Below, one piece after another: positions 1-6,814 of a stretch of 40,185 nt of DNA. Position numbers and translations under genes: made by a program. This stretch comes from an uncultured Bacteroidales bacterium (GTDB lineage Bacteria > Bacteroidota > Bacteroidia > Bacteroidales > Muribaculaceae), in NCBI GenBank assembly GCA_947072905.1, contig CAMTKF010000022.1, positions 1 to 40,185 on the forward strand, read 5' to 3'. The notes under the pieces are model-generated. The model was not told the origin of the DNA, did no database searches, and was given only the letters and a program-made list of their open reading frames with translations. How positions within the stretch are numbered: position 1 is the stretch's first letter; each line of letters starts with the position of its first letter.

Positions 1-2
1 TG

Positions 3-53
3 GTTATTATTGCAGGTGTGGCAATGCTCCTAAACAGACTTCCCACAAATTAA
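3..53 (+). CDS. C-terminal tail of a membrane protein (partial)
   Basis: Reading from base 3, a frame open at the window edge runs 16 codons to a TAA at 51-53. The peptide is hydrophobic (VIIAGVAMLL) and ends with a short polar tail, as in the last membrane helix of a transporter. It converges on the antitoxin gene, whose stop lies 26 bases further on. The family cannot be told from 16 residues, and the frame could be open by chance. Confidence 0.35.
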   Translation, partial: VIIAGVAMLLNRLPTN

Positions 54-79
54 CAATCGTTATGAAACACCCTCTTAAA

Positions 80-298
80 TCAAACATCGTCAAGATTTGC
101 TACCATACGTTTGTAATTCTCAAACGAACCGCAGTAAATACTCTTGCCGGCACGAGCTTCCTTAATGGCAGCAACAGTCTTGGCGTTGGGAGTGGATTTC
201 TTGCCTTTCACTGAAACAACACCACGTATCATCTTGATAGCCTTTCGTATGTCGGAAAGCGTATAAGAATCATCTATAGAGACAATCAGCTCAGTCAT
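80..298 (-). CDS. Orphan RelB-like antitoxin (putative)
   Basis: A 72-residue protein. The C-terminal half, with AIKEARAGK followed by a GSFENYKRMV-like segment, matches the pattern of RelB/StbD-type antitoxins of Bacteroidales, where an AixEaxaGk turn precedes the toxin-wrapping helix. The N-terminal half (ELIVSIDDSYTLSDIRKAI) would be the DNA-binding or dimerising part. In this family the antitoxin neutralises a RelE/ParE-fold toxin encoded beside it and represses its own operon. No toxin gene lies on either side: downstream is a convergent membrane protein and upstream a thioredoxin pseudogene, so it is an orphan or a remnant. A strong promoter with a palindrome at the start site precedes it. 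The family call is moderate because it rests on pattern only. Confidence 0.6.
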   Translation of the reverse strand: MTELIVSIDDSYTLSDIRKAIKMIRGVVSVKGKKSTPNAKTVAAIKEARAGKSIYCGSFENYKRMVANLDDV

Positions 299-337
299 AT
301 TCGTAAAAAATTATGTTATAACAATGAAATTGAGATG

Positions 338-349
338 TGCAGCGCTGCA
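338..349. promoter_or_regulatory. Palindrome at the antitoxin start site (possible operator)
   Basis: TGCAGCGCTGCA is a perfect 12-bp palindrome. It begins about 10 bases downstream of the -7 box of the antitoxin gene, so it covers the transcription start region. Antitoxins commonly bind palindromes at their own promoter, so autoregulation is a reasonable inference, though chance cannot be excluded. Confidence 0.4.
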
Positions 350-358
350 TCTATATTG

Positions 359-389
359 CAAAATTAGCATATTCAGCGCAATATACAAA
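359..389 (-). promoter_or_regulatory. Promoter of the antitoxin gene
   Basis: Read on the minus strand: TTTG (386-389), a 19-base spacer, then TAATTTTG (359-366). This is an exact match to the Bacteroidetes -33/-7 consensus TTTG-N19-TAnnTTTG. The start site should fall near 350-354, giving a leader of about 50 bases. Confidence 0.75.
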
Positions 390-448
390 ATAAAACGCTC
401 TGAGTTTTAGAAAGTTTTATTTTGAGTAGAGAGATTTCAACGGGGATT

Positions 449-1220
449 TTATTTCAGCAGTTTGGTTATCTCATCCCTAAGGCGAGTCAGGTCGGTTTCT
501 GACATGAATGCGCCCGATTCGTTGAGGTGTATTGTTCCGTCTGAATCAATGAGCAGTGTCAGCGGTATACCACCCTTGGAGAGTATGTCGGCAAATTCGC
601 CGTTCTTATCCCAAGCAGTTTTATATTTCAGCCATTGCAGTTCTTTTCCTATGGAGGAATTGAAGAATCTGTCAAGTTCATCTACGTTGTGGTTTACGCT
701 TACCGGCAGGAAAACAAAGCACTCGTCATTGCAGAATTGCGATTGAGGGCAAACCTGCCGGCTTGAGTTCCTCGATACATGGCCCGCACCATGTGGCCCA
801 GAAGTTCAACAGCAGCACTTTGCCTTTTATTGATTCGCGGGTGAGCTTATCACGGCCATCAGAGATATATTTATTTAATGTGAACTCGGGCAGAATATCA
901 CCTGATTTAAGTTTGGCTGATTCAGAACGATAGGCATTCATCAGAGAGTCGATCAGCGCGATTTCAGCATCAGATTTTCGGGTTAGGATAATTCGGCCGG
1001 AGTGCGTTGTGCTGTCTATCTGTGCATATATATCAGGAGTGATGGTATATATGCTTGTATCTGCCGAAGTATAATTCTCCCTTGCTCTTATCAAAGTGCT
1101 GTCGACCGCCATAAAATCTTGGCGTGACACCTCTATCTGTCCGATGAAGAACCGCTCGACATTGGCAAAGGCAATGACTGAAAAAGTCATTATCAAAATA
1201 AGCGCTACAATATTTTTCAT
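449..1220 (-). pseudogene. TlpA/ResA-like thiol-disulfide oxidoreductase, frameshifted
   Basis: The reading frame from 1220 gives a signal peptide (MKNIVALILIMTFSVIAFA), a divergent N-terminal region of about 85 residues and a thioredoxin domain with the active site WCGPC inside NFWATWCGPC. It hits a stop at 726 straight after the CxxC helix. The rest of the thioredoxin fold continues in another frame down to TAA at 449: FVFLPVSVN (beta strand), GGIPLTLLIDSDG (the cis-proline loop) and a final helix ending TKLLK. Reading must skip one base between about 740 and 775, so the sequence carries a one-base insertion or a two-base deletion. Intact, it would be a periplasmic or lipid-anchored reductase of about 256 residues that keeps exported thiols reduced. 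A sequencing error would give the same picture. Confidence 0.75.
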
Positions 1221-1348
1221 TTGGCAAATATAGTCATTATCTGTCTACTATACATCGTAAAAGCCCGATAAATGCGACATTTGCATTTTTGGAGTTGCAG
1301 GATGCAATATTTTTTTTCTTAAAATATGCAAGAACAAAAAATTATTGT

Positions 1349-1356
1349 TAACTTTG
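1349..1356 (+). promoter_or_regulatory. -7 box of the structured RNA gene
   Basis: TAACTTTG is a perfect TAnnTTTG match. A start site near 1361 coincides with the first base of a hairpin (CGACAG at 1361-1366 with CTGTCG at 1375-1380). No clear -33 TTTG is seen; the upstream region is A/T-rich. Confidence 0.7.
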
Positions 1357-1360
1357 CACA

Positions 1361-1574
1361 CGACAGGTTATGGTCTGTCGCAACATTTTGGAAAAAATAA
1401 GAAGCGTTATGCTTATCTTTTAGTTTGAGAACGTAGGAAATTCTAAAACTGTGCAAGAGATAGCATAGTGGTTCTCACGCGTATAGCGTGGGCTACTATT
1501 GTTACATCTGCACAAATGGTTTCCTACGACCTTCAAACTAAGACGTGGCATAGTTGGCTCACGTTTTCTTTTTT
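1361..1574 (+). ncRNA. Free-standing structured RNA, about 214 nt, family unknown (6S-like shape)
   Basis: Seen in the sequence: a 5' hairpin of 6 bp (1361-1366 with 1375-1380), then a long rod. The rod's outer stem pairs 1421-1428 with 1533-1540 and 1432-1440 with 1520-1528, separated by a small internal loop (GAA opposite four bases). Inside, GTGCA pairs with TGCAC, ATAGTGG with CTACTAT (one G-U pair), and a 7-bp hairpin CTCACGC/GCGTGGG closes a five-base loop. An intrinsic terminator follows directly. A perfect -7 box sits five bases upstream of the 5' hairpin, so this is a complete transcription unit. A long rod with an open internal loop resembles 6S RNA, but that is only a shape argument. 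A frame of 94 codons crosses it by chance. It could instead be one of the uncharacterised Bacteroidales RNA motifs. Confidence 0.7.
1543..1574 (+). terminator. Intrinsic terminator of the structured RNA
   Basis: ACGTG (1543-1547) pairs with CACGT (1560-1564), extended by GC/GC across a one-base bulge, and a run TTTTCTTTTTT follows. This is the typical stem plus U-tract and marks the RNA 3' end. Confidence 0.75.
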
Positions 1575-1614
1575 ATATAATTTCCGTAGGGCTGTCGGAA
1601 ACAAATTTACGGGC

Positions 1615-1752
1615 ATGAAGAAATTTCTATTACGTCCTCTTTTTATCGTCCAGGCCGGTTTTGTGTTCGCTCAAAACCGATGTATGAACGATACGGTATT
1701 CAAAAAAATGCCGATTCCCAATCAGTGTTTTAACAGAGACAACGAAAATTGA
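1615..1752 (+). CDS. Possible 45-residue secreted peptide (doubtful)
   Basis: An ATG at 1615 opens a 45-codon frame whose start, MKKFLLRPLFIVQAGFVFAQ, looks like a signal peptide with an A-x-A-like cleavage region. The mature part would be about 25 residues with two cysteines (NRC and NQC). It follows the RNA terminator and a small TTTCCG/CGGAAA hairpin (1581-1601), and it ends 20 bases before the retropepsin-like gene. No homologue is recognised. It may be the decayed 5' end of an exported protein or chance. Confidence 0.25.
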   Translation: MKKFLLRPLFIVQAGFVFAQNRCMNDTVFKKMPIPNQCFNRDNEN

Positions 1753-1772
1753 ACAATCCTAAAAATAACTCC

Positions 1773-2660
1773 ATGAAGCAACTCTTTAAATTAATCCTTA
1801 TACTTATCGTAGGTATAGCCAATTGTGCGCCATTCGCACACTCACAAACTTCGTTTAAGTTGACAAAGAAGAACGGACATTACTATACTAAAGCAAGTAT
1901 CAATGGTAATGTTGATGTTCCTGTACTTGTTGAAACCGGCTCGCACGGAATGGTTTTGAGCCATGATCTGTACAATAAGATTCTCGCATCCGGTAATCTT
2001 GAAGAAATCACTCTTGATAAAGAAGAGTCGCTTAAGACCGACAGAACACCCCGAAAAATCGTAAAACTGCTCGAAGGCACAGTTCCTGTTGGAGATCTGT
2101 CTTATAAGGGACGCGTGTTTGTAGTCGATTCTGATGATGATTATGTGATGCTGCCTGTGAATCTGCTCAAAAATGAGTCAGATACAACTGCCGGCCTGAT
2201 ACGCTTTGACTTCAAAAAGGGTATGTTGGATTATATCCGACATGCCGATGTACGCACTGACAAGATGCATACATATACTCTTGTCGAAAATAATCCTATG
2301 CCTGTCTTTCAGGCAAATATGGAACTCGCTGATGCTTTGGGACACCAATTGACTATGTCGGGCAAGTTTAACTTCGCCCTTGGCTGTGGCTCGCCTGTTT
2401 TCTTTTTCAGAAACACGATGTTGCCCGTGCTTAAAAAGAATAAATTCAAGATTCAGAATTCTACCGATAAATCATTCAACCCTGTAGGTAAAGGCATCTA
2501 TGCCGGATATTGTAAAATCGGTGAGAAGTCAAATACAGGCATCTCAATAGGCATCACAAATCAAGTTTGGGATACTGATGAATTGGGCTGTGTGGGACCG
2601 TCGTTTTTCAAAAACGGAACTGTCATACTCGACCCCGATAACAACTTGATTTACTATTGA
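1773..2660 (+). CDS. Secreted retropepsin-like protein with altered catalytic motif
   Basis: A 295-residue protein with a signal peptide (MKQLFKLILILIVGIANC, residues 1-18, cleavage near residue 24). The layout follows clan AA aspartic proteases of Bacteroidales: a first beta-lobe where D[TS]G is expected in a VPVLVxTGS context, and a second lobe with a related segment near residue 203. Here the first motif is E54-T-G-S and the second reads LGCGS, so neither lobe has the catalytic aspartate. Either it works with Glu or it is a non-catalytic relative. The ATG at 1773 is chosen over a TTG at 1749 because it starts the signal peptide directly. The next gene encodes a related protein with intact motifs, suggesting a duplicated pair of exported proteins. 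Confidence 0.65.
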   Translation: MKQLFKLILILIVGIANCAPFAHSQTSFKLTKKNGHYYTKASINGNVDVPVLVETGSHGMVLSHDLYNKILASGNLEEITLDKEESLKTDRTPRKIVKLLEGTVPVGDLSYKGRVFVVDSDDDYVMLPVNLLKNESDTTAGLIRFDFKKGMLDYIRHADVRTDKMHTYTLVENNPMPVFQANMELADALGHQLTMSGKFNFALGCGSPVFFFRNTMLPVLKKNKFKIQNSTDKSFNPVGKGIYAGYCKIGEKSNTGISIGITNQVWDTDELGCVGPSFFKNGTVILDPDNNLIYY

Positions 2661-2695
2661 ATCCGGCGGGATACATCATAAAATTGAAGTTTTTA

Positions 2696-2725
2696 TTGTG
2701 TATTCCGCTAAAATAAGTAACTTTG
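2696..2725 (+). promoter_or_regulatory. Promoter of the second retropepsin-like gene
   Basis: TTG (2696-2698), a 19-base gap, then TAACTTTG (2718-2725), the full Bacteroidetes-type promoter. The start near 2731 leaves a leader of about 20 bases before the ATG at 2751, so this gene can be expressed independently of the one before it. Confidence 0.8.
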
Positions 2726-2750
2726 CGTTATACTCAAAACTGATACCGCC

Positions 2751-4229
2751 ATGTTACGTAAAATTTTAAGCGCAATCCTCTGTTGCATTATTTCCGTCAC
2801 TGCTTATGCGCAGTCAATAGACGAAAAGATAGGCAGTGCCATGAATGCTTCAGATTGGTTTGCGCTTGACTCTTTATACAGCTCGACACCCAAAGATTCT
2901 ATACATCCGTTTCTTGAAGTGTTTTCACGTTGTCTTATAGGAAACCGGTTGAACAGGACTGACATCTCCATTCCTGCTTTTCAGGAACTGCTAAACAAGC
3001 ATTCGCTTGATATGAATAACTTGGTTTCGTCGGTATATATGTACGGTATGGATCTGAGCCGTGAGGGGTATAATGCCGAAGCGGCCTCCATGATAAGGGC
3101 AATAGTTGATCAGACAAAGCAATATATGGACAGCGCGGCGGTAGAGGGATTGACATCCACCGCCGGACACTATGATGCCTTGGCCGAATATAAACCGTAT
3201 CAGATTAATTTTTCTGACAGTACTGCGGCCACCATACCATTTTCAATTGTCCCGGTAGGGCCAAAAGACAAAGGCTCAATGTTGATGCATCTGAGCAACA
3301 GCTCGATTAACAGACAGCCGGCCGACATAACGTTTGATACCGGAGCGGGTATGAATATGATTTCTCCCGAGATGGCCGATAAGTATGGTCTTACGGCATT
3401 GGACGATGCTCGGCAAACGGTATTTGGTGTTGGCCGCAGAGTTGGCCGAATAGCTATTGCCAAGGAACTTAAACTTGGCGATTTGGTGGTGAGGGATGTG
3501 CCGTTTGTGGTGGTGTCTCTTTCGTCGGGCAATGAGGAAGCCGACCAATACACCGAGTGCTTCAATATAGTAGTGGGCAGCGAGCTTATGCTTCAGCTTA
3601 AAGATCTTACCATAGACTTTGAGAAGCGGCAGATAATTATTCCTGCCAATGCTCCGGTAAGGAGTGATGCAAGGCCCAATATATGTTTCTCAAGCGGTAT
3701 GAATCTGCTGGTAAAAGCTACGGTTAACAATACCCCTGCAACTGTATGTATTGATTCGGGTGATGCTGCGTTTGGCACTTTAAGTTCTGAATATTATGAA
3801 CGGTTCAAGGACTATGTAGAGCGCGTGGGCCGCCCCGACACCATACGCAGTGCCGGTATAGCCGGAGTCACGATAATGCCTTGCTATTACATGCCTGAGA
3901 TGCCGGTTGCCATAGGCGGTACCACCGTCATGCCTGACGGGCTGGTGATAAGGGCTCAAAAGAACAGCTCACCCATGGCGCACGATATTGTCATAGGACT
4001 CCGAACATTGATGATGTTTGGCAAGCTAAGGTTTAATATGGTGGACTTTGTGTTGACCACCGAACCTTATTCGAGCCTTACCACAATGGTACAGCGCAAA
4101 TATGATGCGCCGGCTTTCAAGTATTCAAAGGAAGAGGGACCAACCGTGCTTCAGACACTCGGATTTATAGGAGTTGCCGTAGCCCGAACTCTGATTTACC
4201 CCACAGCTACAGACAATCCTGACTTATAA
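2751..4229 (+). CDS. Secreted two-lobed retropepsin-like aspartic protease
   Basis: A 492-residue exported protein. Residues 1-20 form a signal peptide ending in AYA. Residues 25-150 are a helical region with no recognised family. The first aspartyl lobe holds D196-T-G-A followed by MNMIS and a glycine flap region (FGVGRRVG). The second lobe holds D335-S-G-D followed by FGTLS. Two D[TS]G motifs in one chain mean the two half-sites can form one active site internally, unlike dimeric retropepsins. The protein would act in the periplasm or outside the cell on unknown substrates. A hydrophobic stretch near the C-terminus (LGFIGVAVA) may anchor it. The gene stands 90 bases after the related ETG-type protein and has its own promoter. 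Confidence 0.75.
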   Translation: MLRKILSAILCCIISVTAYAQSIDEKIGSAMNASDWFALDSLYSSTPKDSIHPFLEVFSRCLIGNRLNRTDISIPAFQELLNKHSLDMNNLVSSVYMYGMDLSREGYNAEAASMIRAIVDQTKQYMDSAAVEGLTSTAGHYDALAEYKPYQINFSDSTAATIPFSIVPVGPKDKGSMLMHLSNSSINRQPADITFDTGAGMNMISPEMADKYGLTALDDARQTVFGVGRRVGRIAIAKELKLGDLVVRDVPFVVVSLSSGNEEADQYTECFNIVVGSELMLQLKDLTIDFEKRQIIIPANAPVRSDARPNICFSSGMNLLVKATVNNTPATVCIDSGDAAFGTLSSEYYERFKDYVERVGRPDTIRSAGIAGVTIMPCYYMPEMPVAIGGTTVMPDGLVIRAQKNSSPMAHDIVIGLRTLMMFGKLRFNMVDFVLTTEPYSSLTTMVQRKYDAPAFKYSKEEGPTVLQTLGFIGVAVARTLIYPTATDNPDL

Positions 4230-4363
4230 TTAGATCAAATAGAGGCAGATGTTTGTTAAATACATTATTTTCAGTTGTTTCAGCTTATCATACACTTTGT
4301 AAACTCAATTTATTTCATAGATATCTATGATAAATACTATAAACTCTATTAATAATACTATTT

Positions 4364-4543
4364 ATGACAGAACATGATTTATATAACATAGCATCTAAAA
4401 AACCTTTATTGACAGATGAAGAATTAAAAAATCAGTTAACAAACAATGATATAGAATCGATGACAGAAGAGGCATGGAAAATGCACTTACAACTAATGGA
4501 ATCTAATTCTAATAAAAAAAGGAATCGCTATATGAAAAAATGA
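4364..4543 (+). CDS. Small acidic protein, first gene of an A+T-rich cassette
   Basis: A frame of 59 codons from ATG 4364 to TGA 4541-4543. The product begins MTEHDLYNIASK, is charged, and is predicted mostly helical (LTDEELKNQL, EEAWKMHLQLM), ending in a Lys/Arg-rich tail. No family is recognised. Its stop overlaps the next start (ATGA), which supports real translation and coupling. The DNA around it is much richer in A and T than the genes on either side, pointing to recent acquisition. A near-consensus -7 box (TACACTTTG, 4291-4299) lies about 65 bases upstream. Confidence 0.5.
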   Translation: MTEHDLYNIASKKPLLTDEELKNQLTNNDIESMTEEAWKMHLQLMESNSNKKRNRYMKK

Positions 4544-4680
4544 AAATACGTATTATCATTCCACGAACTACTAAATTAAAAGATTATGTTGTAAATTTTT
4601 ATAGTGAGAATTTTACTAAGTTTAAAAGAGAGAACCCTTCTGATAAATCTTATACTAAGAGTAAAATGAAGAATTACTAA
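4540..4680 (+). CDS. Small basic protein, second gene of the A+T-rich cassette
   Basis: A frame of 46 codons starting inside the stop of the preceding gene (ATGA overlap) and ending with TAA at 4678-4680. It begins with a beta-like segment (MKIRIIIP) and is then rich in Lys, Ser and Tyr, strongly basic. It is too short to place in a family. An acidic gene followed by a basic overlapping gene is the order often seen in toxin-antitoxin pairs, but no motif of any toxin family is visible, so this is only a hint. Confidence 0.45.
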   Translation: MKIRIIIPRTTKLKDYVVNFYSENFTKFKRENPSDKSYTKSKMKNY

Positions 4681-4684
4681 AGTT

Positions 4685-4993
4685 ATGTCTGTAAGAAAAT
4701 GCAATATTACTCCTCAAGACATAAAAACTCCTATAATAGAATCTTGGAAAGAAGCTGGTTGGTATGAAATTTCATTTTGGACTTGGTACTTTGCTGTTGA
4801 AATTAGACTTGATAAGAATAAAAATATTGTTTTGCGAATTATGGATGGTGTTCATAATAGTGAACACCATAATGACAATATGGAAACGAGTCCTTATGAT
4901 GAAACTATGTTTTATAATGAACAACAGCAGTTATATGAATTTCTTGAAATGATTTATTATAATACGTGGTATAATTTATTATGGGGAAAATAG
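4685..4993 (+). CDS. Unknown 102-residue protein, third gene of the A+T-rich cassette
   Basis: It starts four bases after the preceding stop. The product is rich in aromatic residues: WYEISFWTWYF near residues 27-37 and YYNTWYNLLWG at the end. The middle (AVEIRLDKNKNIVLRIMDG) looks like a beta hairpin, followed by a His/Asn-rich turn. There is no signal peptide. Small single-domain proteins of this build include polymorphic-toxin immunity proteins and anti-phage accessory proteins, but no specific family is recognised. Codons are strongly A/T-biased, as in the two genes before it, so the three probably moved as one unit. Confidence 0.6.
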   Translation: MSVRKCNITPQDIKTPIIESWKEAGWYEISFWTWYFAVEIRLDKNKNIVLRIMDGVHNSEHHNDNMETSPYDETMFYNEQQQLYEFLEMIYYNTWYNLLWGK

Positions 4994-5008
4994 AGGATAT
5001 TCATATTT

Positions 5009-5593
5009 ATGTTTATGTCGTTTAAAGATTTCGTAATGAGATTATTGTCTTACCATGCAGCCGGGCGTTTGTTTGGTAAGAAAACACAAGGCAGGTCGAC
5101 CGACAGGCATCCCTTGTCAACGTTTGAAGAACCCCCGCGGTCGCAGTCTGCCGGCTTTGCATTTAATTATGATGAATCAGCACCGGTATATTATGCCGGT
5201 ATGGGTGATGATGAGTTCAGCGATTTAAAGGACCGTATCAATGATCTTAAAGAGCGCCTCGACGAGCTGGACGACAGTTATCCTGATATTGAAGATTCGC
5301 TTGATAAAGCTCTATCGCTATTGGATGAGGATGATTTTTCGGAAAGCGATTTTGAGAAAGCAGATAATTTAGAAGATCTGCTTGATGAAATTGAGTGCAG
5401 CATTGATGATTACGAAGCTATGCAGGATGATTACGATTTTGATGACGATGACGAATACGATGCGGAGCTTGATGAATTAATGGATGATACTTTTGATGAT
5501 TGTGACGATGACGATATTGATTATTATCACGATTTTGGCAATTCGTATTACGATGACGACCGTGATTTTGACAGCATTAAAGACGACTTTTAG
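5009..5593 (+). CDS. Asp-rich acidic protein with coiled-coil segment
   Basis: A 194-residue protein from ATG 5009 (a second ATG at 5015 is equally possible). Residues 1-30 are basic and amphipathic (FKDFVMRLLSYHAAGRLFGKK). Residues about 67-130 form a predicted coiled coil with regular Leu/Ile spacing (FSDLKDRINDLKERLDEL). The last 60 residues are dominated by Asp with Tyr and Phe. The strong charge split suggests binding to a cation or a basic partner, but no family is recognised. It starts 15 bases after the A+T-rich cassette, although its own base composition is closer to the genome. A long perfect hairpin separates it from the convergent rpoD. Confidence 0.65.
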   Translation: MFMSFKDFVMRLLSYHAAGRLFGKKTQGRSTDRHPLSTFEEPPRSQSAGFAFNYDESAPVYYAGMGDDEFSDLKDRINDLKERLDELDDSYPDIEDSLDKALSLLDEDDFSESDFEKADNLEDLLDEIECSIDDYEAMQDDYDFDDDDEYDAELDELMDDTFDDCDDDDIDYYHDFGNSYYDDDRDFDSIKDDF

Positions 5594-5617
5594 AGCTTGA
5601 AAGACACCTAATATATT

Positions 5618-5669
5618 AATAACATACACCGGCGTCGGGAATCATCTCCCGACGCCGGTGTATGTTATT
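5618..5669. terminator. Long bidirectional hairpin between convergent genes
   Basis: A perfect 23-bp stem (5618-5640 with 5647-5669) closes a six-base loop. It lies between the acidic-protein gene and rpoD, which point at each other. The stem ends are A/T pairs, giving short U-tracts on both strands. The position and perfect pairing suit a shared terminator. Confidence 0.75.
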
Positions 5670-5695
5670 GTCTTAAAGTTTTTGAAAACTGCCGG

Positions 5696-6556
5696 TTATT
5701 GGCCTAAATAAGACTTAAGAAGTCTACTCTTCTGTCCTTTAAGACGGCGGATTGCCTTTTCCTTGATCTGACGTACGCGTTCGCGGGTCAATTCGAATTT
5801 TGCTCCGATTTCTTCGAGAGTCATTTCCTGACAGCCGATGCCGAAGAACATTTTCAGGATTTCGCGTTCACGTTCGTGAAGCTGTCGCAGAGCGCGTTCC
5901 ACTTCGTTTGACAGCGATTCCTGATTGAGCGATGCGTCGGCCATGGGCGAATCATCATTTGTGAGCACATCGAGCAGGCTGTTGTCTTCGCCTTCAACAA
6001 AAGGAGCGTCTACAGAAATGTGACGGCCTGAAACCTTGAGTGTATCGGCGATTTTTTCAACGGGAACATCGAGGCTTTCGGCGAGTTCTTCGGGTGAAGG
6101 GCGACGTTCGTTTTCCTGCTCGAACTTCGAGAGAGCCTTGCTGATTTTGTTGAGCGAACCTACCTGATTGAGCGGCAGGCGCACGATGCGCGACTGCTCG
6201 GCAAGTGCTTGCAGGATAGACTGGCGAATCCACCAAACGGCATAAGAGATAAACTTGAAACCGCGGGTCTCGTCGAATTTGCGTGCTGCTTTAATCAAGC
6301 CAAGATTGCCTTCGTTGATAAGGTCGGGGAGTGTAAGACCCTGATTCTGGTACTGTTTAGCTACCGATACTACGAAGCGGAGGTTTGCACGGGTTAGTTT
6401 CTCGAGGGCGGCCTGGTCACCTTGGCGTATGCGCTGGGCAAGCTCTACTTCTTCTTCTACTGAAATAAGCTCTTCGCGGCCAATTTCCTGAAGATATTTG
6501 TCGAGCGAGGCGCTTTCGCGGTTGGTGATTGATTTTGTAATTTTTAGTTGTCTCAT
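5696..6556 (-). CDS. rpoD: Primary sigma factor RpoD (Bacteroidetes type, SigA/ABfA)
   Basis: A 286-residue sigma-70 factor lacking region 1.1 and the large non-conserved insert, the usual form in Bacteroidetes. In order: region 1.2 ([10 protein letters not shown]), region 2 with the core-binding and -10 recognition helices ([28 protein letters not shown], about residues 88-115), region 3 ([12 protein letters not shown]), and region 4 with the helix-turn-helix [19 protein letters not shown] near residues 244-262. It directs core RNA polymerase to the TTTG/TAnnTTTG promoters found throughout this window. A promoter-like pair and a leader of about 50 bases precede it. Confidence 0.97.
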   Translation of the reverse strand: MRQLKITKSITNRESASLDKYLQEIGREELISVEEEVELAQRIRQGDQAALEKLTRANLRFVVSVAKQYQNQGLTLPDLINEGNLGLIKAARKFDETRGFKFISYAVWWIRQSILQALAEQSRIVRLPLNQVGSLNKISKALSKFEQENERRPSPEELAESLDVPVEKIADTLKVSGRHISVDAPFVEGEDNSLLDVLTNDDSPMADASLNQESLSNEVERALRQLHEREREILKMFFGIGCQEMTLEEIGAKFELTRERVRQIKEKAIRRLKGQKSRLLKSYLGQ

Positions 6557-6613
6557 TTCTTGTATATGTACCGAATTGATGAACTATATATCTTTTGGGA
6601 TATAATTAACGTG

Positions 6614-6645
6614 TAAAGTTATAAAATTATTGCCATACGGGCAAA
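6614..6645 (-). promoter_or_regulatory. Probable rpoD promoter
   Basis: On the minus strand: TTTG (6642-6645), a 20-base gap, then TAACTTTA (6614-6621). One base differs from the TAnnTTTG consensus. The start would be near 6608, about 50 bases before the rpoD ATG. Confidence 0.5.
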
Positions 6646-6814
6646 TAAAATTGATACTTTAACGTAAAATTAATATGAAGTGTTGCGAAATCAGACAAAA
6701 ACTTGGCCGCGACGCGTTTTTTTTACCGATTGTGCAATTTTCGGGAATTTCGTGCGTCTAATATATCAAAACCTTTAAATTCAGCATCATTTGCTGTTAA
6801 CTGAAAATAATTTT

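Noticed and set aside
462-746. A plus-strand frame opposite the 3' half of the thioredoxin
   Set aside because: The minus strand gives a clear thioredoxin continuation; the plus-strand product has no recognisable features.
1468-1752. A 94-codon frame across the structured RNA
   Set aside because: Its first half lies inside the RNA stems and terminator; only the part from ATG 1615 could be a peptide, and that is weak.
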